From NCBI RefSeq assembly GCF_006715025.1, contig NZ_VFMK01000001.1, positions 1,736,001 to 1,800,000 of the forward strand: a DNA stretch of 64,000 nucleotides, in the 5' to 3' direction. The DNA comes from Serratia fonticola. Its GTDB lineage: Bacteria > Pseudomonadota > Gammaproteobacteria > Enterobacterales > Enterobacteriaceae. Below are positions 41,313 through 50,722 of the stretch, one piece after another (position 1 is the first letter of the stretch; each line of letters opens with the position of its first letter). A program made the translations under genes and the position numbers. The notes below the pieces were generated by a model, which had not been told where the DNA came from, ran no database searches, and worked only from the letters and a program-made list of their open reading frames with translations.

Positions 41313-41897
41313 ATGAGTAGTAAAGAACAGAAGACGCCAAACGAGCAAGTCTCGGAAGAAATGGAACAGCAAGCACAGCGCGAGGAAGCCATGCCGGAGA
41401 TGACAGAAGGTGTCGATCTGCGTGATGACCGCATTGCCGAGCTGGAAACCCAACTGGCCGAAGCTCAGCAACATGAACGTGATAGCCTGCTGCGTGCCAA
41501 AGCCGAGATGGAAAACGTTCGCCGCCGTAGTGAGCTGGATGTCGAGAAGGCACACAAATTCGCTCTGGAAAAATTCTCTGGCGATCTGCTGCCGGTGATA
41601 GACAACCTGGAGCGTGCGCTTGAACTGGCAGACAAGAACAACCCAGAACTGGTGGCGATGATTGAAGGGATTGAACTGACGCTCAAGTCACTGATGGATG
41701 CCGTTCGCAAGTATGGTATCGAAGTGGTGGGTGAAACCAATGTCCCGTTCAACCCGGATGTTCACCAGGCGATGAGCCTGATGGAGTCTGCTGAACATCA
41801 ACCGAATCACGTGATGATGGTGATGCAGAAAGGCTATACGCTGAATGGTCGCCTGCTTCGTCCCGCGATGGTGGCGGTTTCTAAAGCCAAGTCTTGA
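41313..41897 (+). CDS. grpE: nucleotide exchange factor GrpE
   Basis: 194 residues. An N-terminal acidic stretch and a long helix (RIAELETQLAEAQQHERDSL, LRAKAEMENVRRRSELDVEK) lead to the beta domain (GIEVVGETNVPFNPDVHQAM). It dimerises and releases ADP from DnaK. Transcribed from the sigma32 promoter upstream. Confidence 0.97.
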   Translation: MSSKEQKTPNEQVSEEMEQQAQREEAMPEMTEGVDLRDDRIAELETQLAEAQQHERDSLLRAKAEMENVRRRSELDVEKAHKFALEKFSGDLLPVIDNLERALELADKNNPELVAMIEGIELTLKSLMDAVRKYGIEVVGETNVPFNPDVHQAMSLMESAEHQPNHVMMVMQKGYTLNGRLLRPAMVAVSKAKS

Positions 41898-41912
41898 TAA
41901 GGCCGGGCGAAG

Positions 41913-41938
41913 AAAAGGCACCTGCGGGTGCCTTTTTT
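41913..41938 (+). terminator. terminator of grpE
   Basis: AAAGGCACC-TGC-GGGTGCCTTTTTT, perfect stem with T6; it may serve ung in the other direction. Confidence 0.9.
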
Positions 41939-41947
41939 ACGCCAGTA

Positions 41948-42631
41948 TTATGCCTGCGGCAGGCGCGGCACCCAGTCGATCGGCGTCAAGCCTTGTTGTT
42001 CAAGTAGTTGATTCGCCTGTGAGAAGTGATGGCAACCCAGGAAGCCCCGGTGAGCGGAAAGTGGGGAAGGGTGTGGAGCTTTCAGCACATGGTGGCGTTG
42101 ACGATCGATAAAATTCCCTTTCTTTTGCGCATGTGAGCCCCACAACAGGAATACCACGCCTTCACGGTTTTCGTTCAGGGCGGCAATAACGCGGTCAGTA
42201 AAGGTTTCCCAGCCCAGATTGGCATGAGAATGTGCCCGGCCAGCCTCGACGGTCAATACGGTATTGAGTAACAGCACGCCTTGCTCTGCCCAACTTTGCA
42301 GGCAACCATGGTTTGGGCGCTCGAAGCCGGGGATATCCGTCATCAACTCTTTATACATATTGACCAGTGAAGGGGGCGCTGGAATACCTGGGCGCACGGA
42401 GAATGACAGGCCGTGGGCCTGGTTTGGGCCGTGGTAAGGATCCTGGCCGAGGATCACCACTTTGACATCGGCCAATTCGGTAAAGCGAAAGGCGTTGAAC
42501 ACATCTTTCTGTGGTGGATAAATGGTCTTACCAGACTGGCGTTCATTGGCAACAAAGGCGAGTGTTTCAAGAAAATAGGGCTGCTCTTTCTCGTTGCCAA
42601 TGACGTCATGCCAGGTGAGGGAGGTAGACAT
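41948..42631 (-). CDS. ung: uracil-DNA glycosylase
   Basis: 227 residues. VVILGQDPYHGPNQAHGLSF carries the catalytic Asp, and KAPHPSPLSAHRGFLGCHHF the His loop; LLNTVLTVEAGRAHSH is also conserved. It removes uracil from DNA. Convergent with grpE. Confidence 0.97.
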   Translation of the reverse strand: MSTSLTWHDVIGNEKEQPYFLETLAFVANERQSGKTIYPPQKDVFNAFRFTELADVKVVILGQDPYHGPNQAHGLSFSVRPGIPAPPSLVNMYKELMTDIPGFERPNHGCLQSWAEQGVLLLNTVLTVEAGRAHSHANLGWETFTDRVIAALNENREGVVFLLWGSHAQKKGNFIDRQRHHVLKAPHPSPLSAHRGFLGCHHFSQANQLLEQQGLTPIDWVPRLPQA

Positions 42632-42851
42632 AAACGCTCTCCTTTGTTTTCGTTAGCAATTCATTGCCCCTAGCTTACCGTTAACCTTCGCTTGGCGAAA
42701 CCCGCTTTTACAAACGATAAAGTGCAGTATCAAAGTCGAGAGATACAAATTTTTTTTAAAATTTACAAAAATAATTTTAGCGGCGTAAATGGGTAAAATT
42801 GATATAAAACATAAATTTGCCCCTACGGGTTGAATGGCTACCCTGTAAAAA
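42632..42851. other. AT-rich gap before the grcA promoter
   Basis: No gene; the ung start region and AT-rich runs (TTTTTTTTAAAATTTACAAA). A second weak FNR half-site (TTGATATAAAAC) lies at 42799. Confidence 0.4.
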
Positions 42852-42865
42852 TTGATTTTAGTCAA
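42852..42865 (+). promoter_or_regulatory. FNR-like site before grcA
   Basis: TTGAT-TTTA-GTCAA, nine of ten matches to TTGAT-N4-ATCAA, 127 bases before the start codon. In E. coli the homologue is activated by FNR under anaerobiosis. Confidence 0.75.
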
Positions 42866-42991
42866 AGAATTGGCCCGTTCAGACTGGTATACAGAACAAC
42901 AAGACAACATTGGTTTTACCAAATGGCCGGAACCCTGACTGAGTTTTCGGCAACATAGAATTTTTTCTCCCCCTATTACGGAGGCAACAAA

Positions 42992-43375
42992 ATGATTACT
43001 GGTATTCAAATCACTAAAGCGAATAATCAGGCACTGGTTAATTCTTTCTGGCTGCTGGATGAAGAGAAATCAGAAGCGCGTTGCGTATGTGCCAAAGCTG
43101 ATTATGCGGAAGATCAGATCGTCCCTGTCAGCGAACTGGGCCAGATCGAGTACCGCGAAGTGCCAATGGAAATGCAGCCTACCGTACGTGTAGAAGGTGG
43201 TCAGCACCTGAACGTAAACGTGCTGCGTCGTGAAACGTTGGAAGATGCGGTCAAGAACCCGGAAAAATACCCGCAACTGACCATTCGTGTTTCTGGCTAT
43301 GCAGTGCGTTTCAACTCACTGACGCCTGAACAGCAACGTGACGTTATTGCACGTACCTTTACTGAAAGCCTGTAA
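42992..43375 (+). CDS. grcA: autonomous glycyl radical cofactor GrcA
   Basis: 127 residues. The C-terminal half (EKYPQLTIRVSGYAVRFNSL) carries the radical glycine in RVSGYAV, as in pyruvate formate-lyase. It replaces the C-terminal fragment of oxygen-damaged PFL. Upstream FNR-like site, own terminator downstream. In E. coli this gene is also called yfiD. Confidence 0.96.
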   Translation: MITGIQITKANNQALVNSFWLLDEEKSEARCVCAKADYAEDQIVPVSELGQIEYREVPMEMQPTVRVEGGQHLNVNVLRRETLEDAVKNPEKYPQLTIRVSGYAVRFNSLTPEQQRDVIARTFTESL

Positions 43376-43390
43376 TTTCAGGCTGAGTGA

Positions 43391-43416
43391 AAAGGGAGCC
43401 TCGGCTCCCTTTTTTG
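43391..43416 (+). terminator. terminator of grcA
   Basis: AAAGGGAGCC-TC-GGCTCCCTTT followed by more T. Confidence 0.9.
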
Positions 43417-43561
43417 TTTTTGTCGTCAAGGCAGAAAGCAGATTCTGATCACACTCTTAACCAAAAATAATCATTTCCATTACAAAACTCATCCGACCTG
43501 CCGATAGCTATATCAGCCCTGTTTAGGGTCTTGAGGATCTAGTTTGTCGATAGGAGCTTGC

Positions 43562-44524
43562 ATGAGTTTACCTTTGAGTTTCACTTCGGCGATAACGCCC
43601 ATCGTTGTCACGCCTGCATTGACCCGTGCGGTTCAGGATGCCGTCAGTCCGGTATCGGACAGCGAGCCACCGTTCGTCAAGGCACCCGTATCTGCTCCCT
43701 CAGAAAATAGCCACAATACTCAAAACCTGTTGAACTCTCTGGTTAGCGATCTTTCTGCCACGGTGCCCATGGCGACAAAACAGACGATGACGCGTGGGCA
43801 AGCCCCTCAACAAGGTGATTACTTCCTGGCGCTATTGGCCAAGGATGTCTATAACCTTACAGGGCAGGGCACGGAAAGCTTCTCTCGCCTGAGTGATAGC
43901 ACGTTGCTCGGTTTGGGGATTGATCCTGCTGGGTTGCATAACGCTGTATCGGGCTTCCAGGCAGGTATTTATACGGATCAGCAGCACTGTGTGCTGGCAT
44001 TTGCGGGTACCAATGATATGCGCGATTGGTTGAGCAATGTGCGCCAGGCAACGGGCTATGACGATGTGCAGTACAACCAGGCTGTAGCAATTGCCAAAAG
44101 TGCCAAGGCGGTATTCGGTGATGCGCTGGTGATCACCGGGCATTCGTTGGGAGGAGGGCTGGCGGCAACCGCAGCCTTGGCAACCGGCACGCTGGCGGTG
44201 ACTTTTAATGCTGCAGGGGTTTCCGAACATACGTTAAACCGTTTGGGTATTAACCCTGCGGCGGCAAAACAGGATGCCGAGTCCGGTGGGATCCGCCGTT
44301 ACAGCGAACAATACGATTTGCTGACGGGAACGCAGGAGTCGACTTCACTGCTCCCGGATGCGATTGGACATAAAATAACTCTCGCCAATAGCGACACTCT
44401 GAGTGGCGTTGATGACTGGCGGCCAAGCAAGCACTTCGATCGCAGCCTTACGGCGCATGGCATTGATAAAGTGATTGATTCTATGGCGGAACAGAAGCCA
44501 TGGGAGATCAACGCGAATGCCTGA
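43562..44524 (+). CDS. phlA: phospholipase A1 PhlA, secreted without signal peptide
   Basis: 320 residues. Class 3 lipase fold with the nucleophile Ser195 in TGHSLGGGLAATA; the catalytic Asp and His follow (YSEQYDLLTG, DDWRPSKHFDRS). There is no N-terminal signal peptide (MSLPLSFTSAITPIVVTPAL), in line with Serratia PhlA and Yersinia YplA, which leave through the flagellar type III exporter. GGAG is upstream of the ATG. It overlaps phlB. Extracellular phospholipase, haemolytic in the presence of phospholipid. Confidence 0.9.
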   Translation: MSLPLSFTSAITPIVVTPALTRAVQDAVSPVSDSEPPFVKAPVSAPSENSHNTQNLLNSLVSDLSATVPMATKQTMTRGQAPQQGDYFLALLAKDVYNLTGQGTESFSRLSDSTLLGLGIDPAGLHNAVSGFQAGIYTDQQHCVLAFAGTNDMRDWLSNVRQATGYDDVQYNQAVAIAKSAKAVFGDALVITGHSLGGGLAATAALATGTLAVTFNAAGVSEHTLNRLGINPAAAKQDAESGGIRRYSEQYDLLTGTQESTSLLPDAIGHKITLANSDTLSGVDDWRPSKHFDRSLTAHGIDKVIDSMAEQKPWEINANA

Positions 44525-45272
44525 AAGGCGGCGTAGCAACTTGGGGATAGTAGCCGTCATACTGTCTCTGATTGGGATCGCCGAATTATTGATGGTTGCC
44601 AAGGAGCATTCTATGGAACAGCAAACTTCGCCTTTTGCAGGCACTGATATCCTTTCCTTGTCACAGGCGGTAGCTGAAGGTGATATTTGGCAGATTAGTC
44701 AACAGGAAAACCCTGCACGCCTGAGCCTGCGGGGAGATTTACAGCTCACTCTGCTGCAGTGGGCGATTCTGTTACAGCAGCCGGACAGCGTTGAGGCTTT
44801 GTTGCGGGTGGGGGCCGATATTGGTCAACCCGGTCTGGAGGGTAATAGTGCATTGCATATGGCGGCGATGGTCAGCGATCCGCAATATTTACGGTTATTA
44901 TTACAGTACTCTCCGCCGCTGAACGTGCGTAACACGAACACCGGAGCCACTCCTCTGGCGGCGGCTGTGCTGGCAGGGAGAGAAGAACAACTGCGCATGC
45001 TGTTAAACGCCGGGGCTGATAGTACCTTGAGTGACCGGACAGGAGATACCCCTTTGCACCTGGCGGCGAAAATTAATGCGCCAGCCTTGGCACTGCTCCT
45101 GTTACAAACGGGCGCAGATGCCAAAGCGCATAATCAGCAAGGAAGAACGTTCCAGCATTACTTTTCTCAAACGCCTGAGCATTTGCAAAATAGCGAGTTG
45201 CGCGAGCAGTTCCGGCAATTGAATGCCTGGCTCGAAGCCCGGAAGTTAGCTGGGTTCTACGGCAAGCGATAA
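44517..45272 (+). CDS. phlB: PhlB ankyrin-repeat accessory protein
   Basis: 251 residues. The N-terminus is a membrane segment or signal anchor (NLGIVAVILSLIGIAELLMV). The rest is about four ankyrin repeats: TLLQWAILLQQPDSVEALLR, NSALHMAAMVSDPQYLRLLL, GATPLAAAVLAGREEQLRML, GDTPLHLAAKINAPALALLL. It overlaps phlA by 8 bases (ATGCCTGA), so it is cotranslated. In Serratia PhlB is the partner of PhlA and is thought to protect the cell from it. Confidence 0.88.
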   Translation: MPERRRSNLGIVAVILSLIGIAELLMVAKEHSMEQQTSPFAGTDILSLSQAVAEGDIWQISQQENPARLSLRGDLQLTLLQWAILLQQPDSVEALLRVGADIGQPGLEGNSALHMAAMVSDPQYLRLLLQYSPPLNVRNTNTGATPLAAAVLAGREEQLRMLLNAGADSTLSDRTGDTPLHLAAKINAPALALLLLQTGADAKAHNQQGRTFQHYFSQTPEHLQNSELREQFRQLNAWLEARKLAGFYGKR

Positions 45273-45389
45273 AATGAAAAGACGGGGTTGATGACAATGT
45301 GTTTTTAACCTGAGATAACCGGGGCTGGCGTTCTGCTGGCTTACGCCATCGGAACGCTATCCCTGATATCTGTCTTTGCCATCAGTCTG

Positions 45390-45412
45390 AAACCGCCTGG
45401 ATAGGCGGTTTT
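45390..45412 (+). terminator. terminator of phlAB
   Basis: AAACCGCC-TGGATA-GGCGGTTTTG, 117 bases after phlB and before the convergent srmB. Confidence 0.75.
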
Positions 45413-45425
45413 GTCGACGGGGAGA

Positions 45426-46742
45426 TTACTCGGCGTCCGGTTTGGCTTTCGGCTGGCGGCGCTTACCGACGTTTTTCGCGTCGCGATGGCGAACTTTCAC
45501 CTTGGCCTTCTCTTTATTTTTCAGTTTGTCTTCTGCGCGCTTGGCCAACACCTTCTTAGAAGGTTTACCGTTGCTCTTTTCGCTTGGCACCTTGGTAGTT
45601 GGACGTAGCTCGTCGATCACGCGGGCTTTCAATGGTTCATTGAGATAACGGCCAACTTTCCCCAGCAGCAGATGATCGTGCGCTTCAACCAGTGAAATCG
45701 CTGTACCTTTGCGTCCGGCTCGGCCTGTTCGGCCAATACGGTGCAGGTAGGTATCGGCAGTGCGCGGCATGTCGAAGTTGAACACATGGGTGATGTCGAG
45801 AATATCCAGGCCACGCGCCGCCACATCGGTGGCGACCAGTACGTTTACCCGGCCATCCATCATGCGTTTAACCGCTTCATTACGCTTGGCCTGAACCATT
45901 TCCCCTTCGAGATAGCAGGTATTGATACCCGCTTCACGCAACCAGGCTGCCAATTCATGCACACGCTCGCGTTTACGTACGAAGATCACCGACTTCTGTA
46001 CGTCCGGTTGTTGCAGCAAATGCACCAGCAGCGCAGTTTTATGCTTCACATCATCGGCACGGTAATACCATTGCAGGATCTTTTTACGTTCGCGACGAGA
46101 CGGGTCGGCTTCGACCTCCACCGGATCTTTCAGGATGCGTTCGGCAAATTCACGAATGGCATCGCCTTCCAGCGTTGCGGAGAACAGCAGCGTCTGAGTG
46201 CGCCAGCGGGTTTCGGCTGAAATGGTCTCGATATCCTGCGCAAAACCCATATCGAGCATGCGGTCGGCTTCGTCCAGGATCAGCGTTTCAACTGCGCGGC
46301 AGTCAAAATTCTCTTCTTTGATGTATTGCAGCAGGCGGCCGGTAGTTGCTACGACCACGTCCTGGTTTTCACTGAAAACTTCGGCGTGGTTCATATAAGC
46401 CACACCGCCAGTGATGGTGGCAATATCCAGTGAGGTATGTGCAGCCAATTCACGCGCCTGATCGGCCACCTGCATCGCCAGCTCACGGGTGGGGGTGAGG
46501 ATCAGCACGCGCGGCGGGCCAGACTTCTTACGTGGGAAATCCAGCAGATGCTGTAAAACGGGCAGCAGGAATGCGGCTGTTTTACCCGTGCCGGTGGGCG
46601 CCGAACCTAATACGTCGCGCCCGTCCATGGCCGGCGGGATCGCTTCGGCCTGGATAGCGGTAGGGCGGTCGTAGCCTTTATCACGCAGTGCGGTGATCAG
46701 GCGTTCATCGAGTTCGAGTTCGGAAAAATGGGTTGCTGTCAT
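45426..46742 (-). CDS. srmB: DEAD-box RNA helicase SrmB
   Basis: 438 residues. Q motif (FSELELDERLITALRDKGYD), Walker A APTGTGKT, LILTPTRELAMQ, DEAD in LILDEADRMLDMG, SAT, and HRIGRTGRAGRKG appear in order. The C-terminus is basic (KAKVKVRHRDAKNVGKRRQP). It assists assembly of the large ribosomal subunit. Divergent from trmN6, as in E. coli. Confidence 0.95.
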   Translation of the reverse strand: MTATHFSELELDERLITALRDKGYDRPTAIQAEAIPPAMDGRDVLGSAPTGTGKTAAFLLPVLQHLLDFPRKKSGPPRVLILTPTRELAMQVADQARELAAHTSLDIATITGGVAYMNHAEVFSENQDVVVATTGRLLQYIKEENFDCRAVETLILDEADRMLDMGFAQDIETISAETRWRTQTLLFSATLEGDAIREFAERILKDPVEVEADPSRRERKKILQWYYRADDVKHKTALLVHLLQQPDVQKSVIFVRKRERVHELAAWLREAGINTCYLEGEMVQAKRNEAVKRMMDGRVNVLVATDVAARGLDILDITHVFNFDMPRTADTYLHRIGRTGRAGRKGTAISLVEAHDHLLLGKVGRYLNEPLKARVIDELRPTTKVPSEKSNGKPSKKVLAKRAEDKLKNKEKAKVKVRHRDAKNVGKRRQPKAKPDAE

Positions 46743-46862
46743 GGTCTACCTCTACTTGGGGCGCCGATTATAGACGGGATGGCCGCAGGGTTCACCCTTT
46801 TTAACTTTTACCCTAAATCAGATTGTCTTATGCTACGCCAGTTTTGTCTGCTGGTGGTCATT

Positions 46863-47609
46863 GTGAGTAATCAATCTAAAACGAAATTGCCTCCGCGCCG
46901 AGGGGGTTTTACCTTTAAGCAGTTCTTTGTCGCACACGATCGCTGCGCCATGAAAGTGGGGACCGATGGTGTCATGCTCGGTGCCTGGGTGGCGGTGGAA
47001 CAGGCCCAGCGGGTGCTGGATATTGGCTGCGGCAGCGGGCTGATAGCCCTGATGCTGGCGCAAAGAACTGCCTCTGAAGTCACTATCGATGCGGTAGAGC
47101 TCGATAGTGAGGCTGCCGCACAGGCACGTGAGAACGTATTAGAATCGCCTTGGCCGCAGAAAATTCAAGTGCATACTCAGGATATCCACCATTTTGCCGG
47201 GCAACACGCGCATCGCTATGACCTGATCGTCAGTAATCCACCGTATTTTGAACCAGCGGTGGCCTGTCGCGATCTGGCACGCGCCAACGCACGTTATACG
47301 GAAACGCTGACACATGATGCGTTACTGGACTGTGCCGAACGCTTGATAACGGCGAGTGGTTGCTTCTGCGTGGTATTGCCCTATGCTATCGGCGAAGCAT
47401 TTGAAGTGAATGCCCACCAACGTGGCTGGCATACCGCGCGGCGGCTGAATATCAGCGATCGGGCCGATACGCCAAAGCACCGTCTGATGCTGGCACTGGC
47501 TCGCCAACCGGTGGCAAAGCAAGAGGCTGAGCTGGCGATAAAACGCGCGGATAGCAGTTACACCGCCGAATTCCGTCAGCTCATTACCGATTTCTACCTG
47601 AACTATTGA
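46863..47609 (+). CDS. trmN6: tRNA1(Val) (adenine37-N6)-methyltransferase
   Basis: 248 residues. RGGFTFKQFFVAHDRCAMKV and GTDGVMLGAWVAVEQA begin the protein, then SAM motif VLDIGCGSGLIALMLAQRT, and the catalytic NPPY in DLIVSNPPYFE. E. coli YfiC has the same pattern. I favour the GTG at 46863 as start; an ATG at 46830 would add 11 residues. No strong ribosome binding site decides it. Confidence 0.88.
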   Translation: MSNQSKTKLPPRRGGFTFKQFFVAHDRCAMKVGTDGVMLGAWVAVEQAQRVLDIGCGSGLIALMLAQRTASEVTIDAVELDSEAAAQARENVLESPWPQKIQVHTQDIHHFAGQHAHRYDLIVSNPPYFEPAVACRDLARANARYTETLTHDALLDCAERLITASGCFCVVLPYAIGEAFEVNAHQRGWHTARRLNISDRADTPKHRLMLALARQPVAKQEAELAIKRADSSYTAEFRQLITDFYLNY

Positions 47610-47644
47610 AGCTAATCCCCTCGCGGTATCGAGAGAGGATGCGT

Positions 47645-49246
47645 TCAAGGTTGCAGAATAGTGGGTTTCGGCTCCGGTAGCATATCCGGGTAGTCCAGCG
47701 TGTAGTGCAGCCCGCGGCTTTCCTTGCGCGCCATCGCGCTACGTACGATCAGTTCCGCCACTTGCACCAGATTGCGCAATTCCAACAGATTGTTGGAGAT
47801 GCGGAAGTTGGCGTAATACTCGTCTATTTCCTGTTGCAGCGTATTGATGCGACGCAGCGCGCGCTCCAACCGTTTGGTGGTGCGCACAATGCCGACGTAA
47901 TCCCACATAAACAACCGCAGTTCGTGCCAGTTATGCTGGATCACCACGCGTTCATCCGAGTCATCAACCCGGCTTTCATCCCACTGAGGCAATGACTTGG
48001 CCAGTGTGATGGCTGGCAGGCGCGTCAGAATATCTTCGGCGGCGGACCAGCCATAGACCAGACATTCCAGCAGAGAATTCGATGCCATGCGGTTAGCACC
48101 GTGCAGGCCGGTGTAGCTGACCTCACCAATGGCATACAGCCCGTCCAGATCGGTACGGCCATGCTGATCGACCATCACGCCGCCACAGGTGTAGTGCGCT
48201 GCCGGTACGATCGGTATCGGTTGTTTGGTCAGATCAAACCCTAGCGTCAGCAGTTTTTCATAGATCATCGGGAAGTGCTGGGTGATGAATTCCGCCGGTT
48301 TATGGCTGATATCCAGATACATACAATCGGCACCCAGGCGCTTCATTTCATGGTCAATGGCGCGGGCGACAATATCGCGCGGGGCCAGTTCGCCGCGGGG
48401 ATCAAAATCGGGCATAAAGCGGCTGCCATCCGGGCGTTTCAGATGCGCACCTTCACCGCGCAGGGCTTCGGTCAACAGGAAATTACGTGCCTGTGGATGA
48501 AACAGACAGGTGGGATGGAACTGGTTGAATTCCAGATTGGCGACCCGACACCCGGCACGCCAGGCCATGGCAATGCCATCACCTGAAGAGATATCCGGGT
48601 TGGTGGTGTATTGGTAAACTTTAGCGGCGCCCCCGGTAGCCAAAACGACGGTTTTTGCGCGGTAGGTTTCCACCTGTTCCCGCTCGCGGTTCCAGACGTA
48701 AGCGCCCACTACGCGTTTGGTGCCTGGCAAACCGATTTTATTGGAGGTGATCAGATCAACCGCATTGTGGCGTTCCATTACGCAAATATTGGGGTGAGCA
48801 CTTGCTTTCCCTACGAGGGTAGTTTCTACTTCTTTACCTGTTGCGTCGGCGGCATGCAGGATGCGGCGATGGCTGTGGCCGCCTTCGCGCGTCAGGTGAT
48901 AGCGTTCTTCGCCTTGTGAATTGGTTTCGGTATCGAACAGGACGCCTTGGTCGATCAGCCACTGCACGCAGTGACGTGCATTCCCGGCGATAAACTCGAC
49001 GGCGTCTTTATCACACAGGCCTGCACCGGCAATCAGGGTGTCATCAACGTGTGAGGCAATGCTGTCTGTTTCATCAAACACCGCGGCGATCCCGCCTTGG
49101 GCATAAAAGGTAGCGCCTTCATTAAGTGGGCCTTTGCTCAGCACCGTCACCTTGCAATGTTGCGCCAGGCGCAACGCCAGTGACAAGCCAGCAGCCCCGC
49201 TGCCGACGATCAGTACATCGCTAACATGTTCATATGATGGTTGCAT
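47645..49246 (-). CDS. nadB: L-aspartate oxidase
   Basis: 533 residues from MQPSYEHVSDVLIVGSGAAG, which is the FAD-binding Rossmann start. GATFYAQGGIAAVFDETDSI, TCGGVMVDQHGRTDLDGLYA and GEVSYTGLHGANRMASNSLL are the conserved FAD/active-site motifs of the fumarate reductase-like family. It makes iminoaspartate for NAD synthesis. Divergent from rpoE, as in E. coli. A longer frame start (49282) is unneeded. Confidence 0.96.
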   Translation of the reverse strand: MQPSYEHVSDVLIVGSGAAGLSLALRLAQHCKVTVLSKGPLNEGATFYAQGGIAAVFDETDSIASHVDDTLIAGAGLCDKDAVEFIAGNARHCVQWLIDQGVLFDTETNSQGEERYHLTREGGHSHRRILHAADATGKEVETTLVGKASAHPNICVMERHNAVDLITSNKIGLPGTKRVVGAYVWNREREQVETYRAKTVVLATGGAAKVYQYTTNPDISSGDGIAMAWRAGCRVANLEFNQFHPTCLFHPQARNFLLTEALRGEGAHLKRPDGSRFMPDFDPRGELAPRDIVARAIDHEMKRLGADCMYLDISHKPAEFITQHFPMIYEKLLTLGFDLTKQPIPIVPAAHYTCGGVMVDQHGRTDLDGLYAIGEVSYTGLHGANRMASNSLLECLVYGWSAAEDILTRLPAITLAKSLPQWDESRVDDSDERVVIQHNWHELRLFMWDYVGIVRTTKRLERALRRINTLQQEIDEYYANFRISNNLLELRNLVQVAELIVRSAMARKESRGLHYTLDYPDMLPEPKPTILQP

Positions 49247-49350
49247 AACGTATGATGTGTGCAGAAGAAGAGTGAAATTCATGTTAGCCTACTTGTCCGG
49301 GCAAAAGCCACGGACAAGGCGACATTAAACAGAAAAAACAATGGCGGTAT

Positions 49351-49378
49351 GGAACTTCGTGTTCTATATGAACTCCAA
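49351..49378 (+). promoter_or_regulatory. sigmaE-type autoregulatory promoter of rpoE
   Basis: GGAACTT (49351-49357), 16-base spacer, TCCAA (49374-49378), matching the RpoE consensus GGAACTT-N16-TCnnA. rpoE is known to be autoregulated in E. coli from a similar promoter. Confidence 0.75.
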
Positions 49379-49462
49379 GCGAGTGCTTGCTCAGGAAAAT
49401 TAAAGTATGGCTGGCGGTACAATTTTACGCGTGGAGACAGATTTGGGGAGAGTTTACCTCGG

Positions 49463-50038
49463 ATGAGCGAGCAGTTAACGGATCAGGTTCTGGTTGAGCG
49501 GGTCCAAAAGGGCGATCAGAAATCGTTTAACTTACTGGTAATCCGTTACCAGCATAAGGTAGCGAGTCTCGTTTCGCGCTATGTACCGCAGGGCGATGTG
49601 CCGGATGTGGTGCAAGAGTCGTTTATTAAAGCCTATCGTGCACTGGAGTCATTCCGTGGTGATAGCGCCTTTTATACCTGGTTGTATCGAATCGCTGTGA
49701 ACACAGCAAAAAATTACCTGGTTGCTCAGGGGCGGCGTCCGCCATCAAGCGATGTGGATGCCAACGATGCCGAAAATTACGAAAGTGCGGGTGCACTGAA
49801 AGAAATTTCGAACCCTGAGAACTTAATGTTGTCAGAAGAACTGAGACAGATAGTTTTCCGTACTATTGAGTCGCTCCCAGAGGACCTTCGCATGGCGATA
49901 ACCCTGCGGGAGCTGGATGGTCTAAGCTACGAAGAGATAGCCGCCATCATGGATTGCCCGGTTGGAACCGTACGTTCGCGTATATTCCGCGCCCGGGAGG
50001 CTATCGATAATAAAGTTCAACCGCTGATCCAACGTTAG
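49463..50038 (+). CDS. rpoE: RNA polymerase sigma factor RpoE
   Basis: 191 residues, identical in length to E. coli RpoE. Region 2 (DVVQESFIKAYRALESFRGD, YTWLYRIAVNTAKNY) and region 4 (LDGLSYEEIAAIMDCPVGTV, RSRIFRAREAIDNKVQ). It directs the envelope stress response and is held by RseA. The frame stays open upstream for 38 codons (ATG at 49349); that extension lies on the promoter and is not likely translated from it. Confidence 0.97.
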   Translation: MSEQLTDQVLVERVQKGDQKSFNLLVIRYQHKVASLVSRYVPQGDVPDVVQESFIKAYRALESFRGDSAFYTWLYRIAVNTAKNYLVAQGRRPPSSDVDANDAENYESAGALKEISNPENLMLSEELRQIVFRTIESLPEDLRMAITLRELDGLSYEEIAAIMDCPVGTVRSRIFRAREAIDNKVQPLIQR

Positions 50039-50068
50039 CGATAGCGGACACTGGAAGGGTACCTAGGC

Positions 50069-50722
50069 ATGCAGAAAGAAAAGCTTTCCGCTCTAATGGA
50101 TGGTGAAATGCTCGACAATGAGCTGTTGAGTTCATTGGGTAAGGACCGAGCGCTTCAACAAAGCTGGCAGAGCTATCACCTGATCCGTGACACATTACGG
50201 GGTGATATCGGACAAGTGATGCATCTCGATATCGCAGATCGTGTTGCTGCTGCGCTGGAAAAAGAGCCGGCACGGTTGGTTCCTTCAGCCGTTCCCGAGT
50301 CTCAGCCGCAACCACATACCTGGGATAAACTGCCGTTCTGGCACAAGGTTCGTCCTTGGGCAAGCCAACTGACGCAAGTGGGCGTTGCTGCCTGTGTTTC
50401 CCTGGCCGTGATTGTTGGTGTACAACACTACAATCAGCCATCGACACAGCCTGACTCCTTTGAATCGCCTGCGTTCAATACGTTGCCGATCATGGGGCAA
50501 GCCTCACCGGTCAGCCTGGGTGTCCCGGCCGACAGTTTCTCTACCGGTAGCGGCCAACAGCAGCAGGTACAGGAACAGCGTAAACGTATTAATGCCATGC
50601 TGCAGGATTATGAATTGCAACGCCGTTTGCATTCAGATCAGCTGCAACTTGAACAACGCACGCCACAACAGGCTGCCGTTCAGGTTCCTGGAACTCAGTC
50701 TTTAGGAATGCAACAGCAGTAA
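50069..50722 (+). CDS. rseA: anti-sigma factor RseA
   Basis: 217 residues. The cytoplasmic N-terminal domain (MQKEKLSALMDGEMLDNELL, WQSYHLIRDTLRGD) binds RpoE. A single membrane segment lies near residues 98-118 (QLTQVGVAACVSLAVIVGVQ). The periplasmic part is Gln-rich. DegS and RseP cleave it under stress. Its stop overlaps the rseB start (TAATG). Confidence 0.96.
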   Translation: MQKEKLSALMDGEMLDNELLSSLGKDRALQQSWQSYHLIRDTLRGDIGQVMHLDIADRVAAALEKEPARLVPSAVPESQPQPHTWDKLPFWHKVRPWASQLTQVGVAACVSLAVIVGVQHYNQPSTQPDSFESPAFNTLPIMGQASPVSLGVPADSFSTGSGQQQQVQEQRKRINAMLQDYELQRRLHSDQLQLEQRTPQQAAVQVPGTQSLGMQQQ

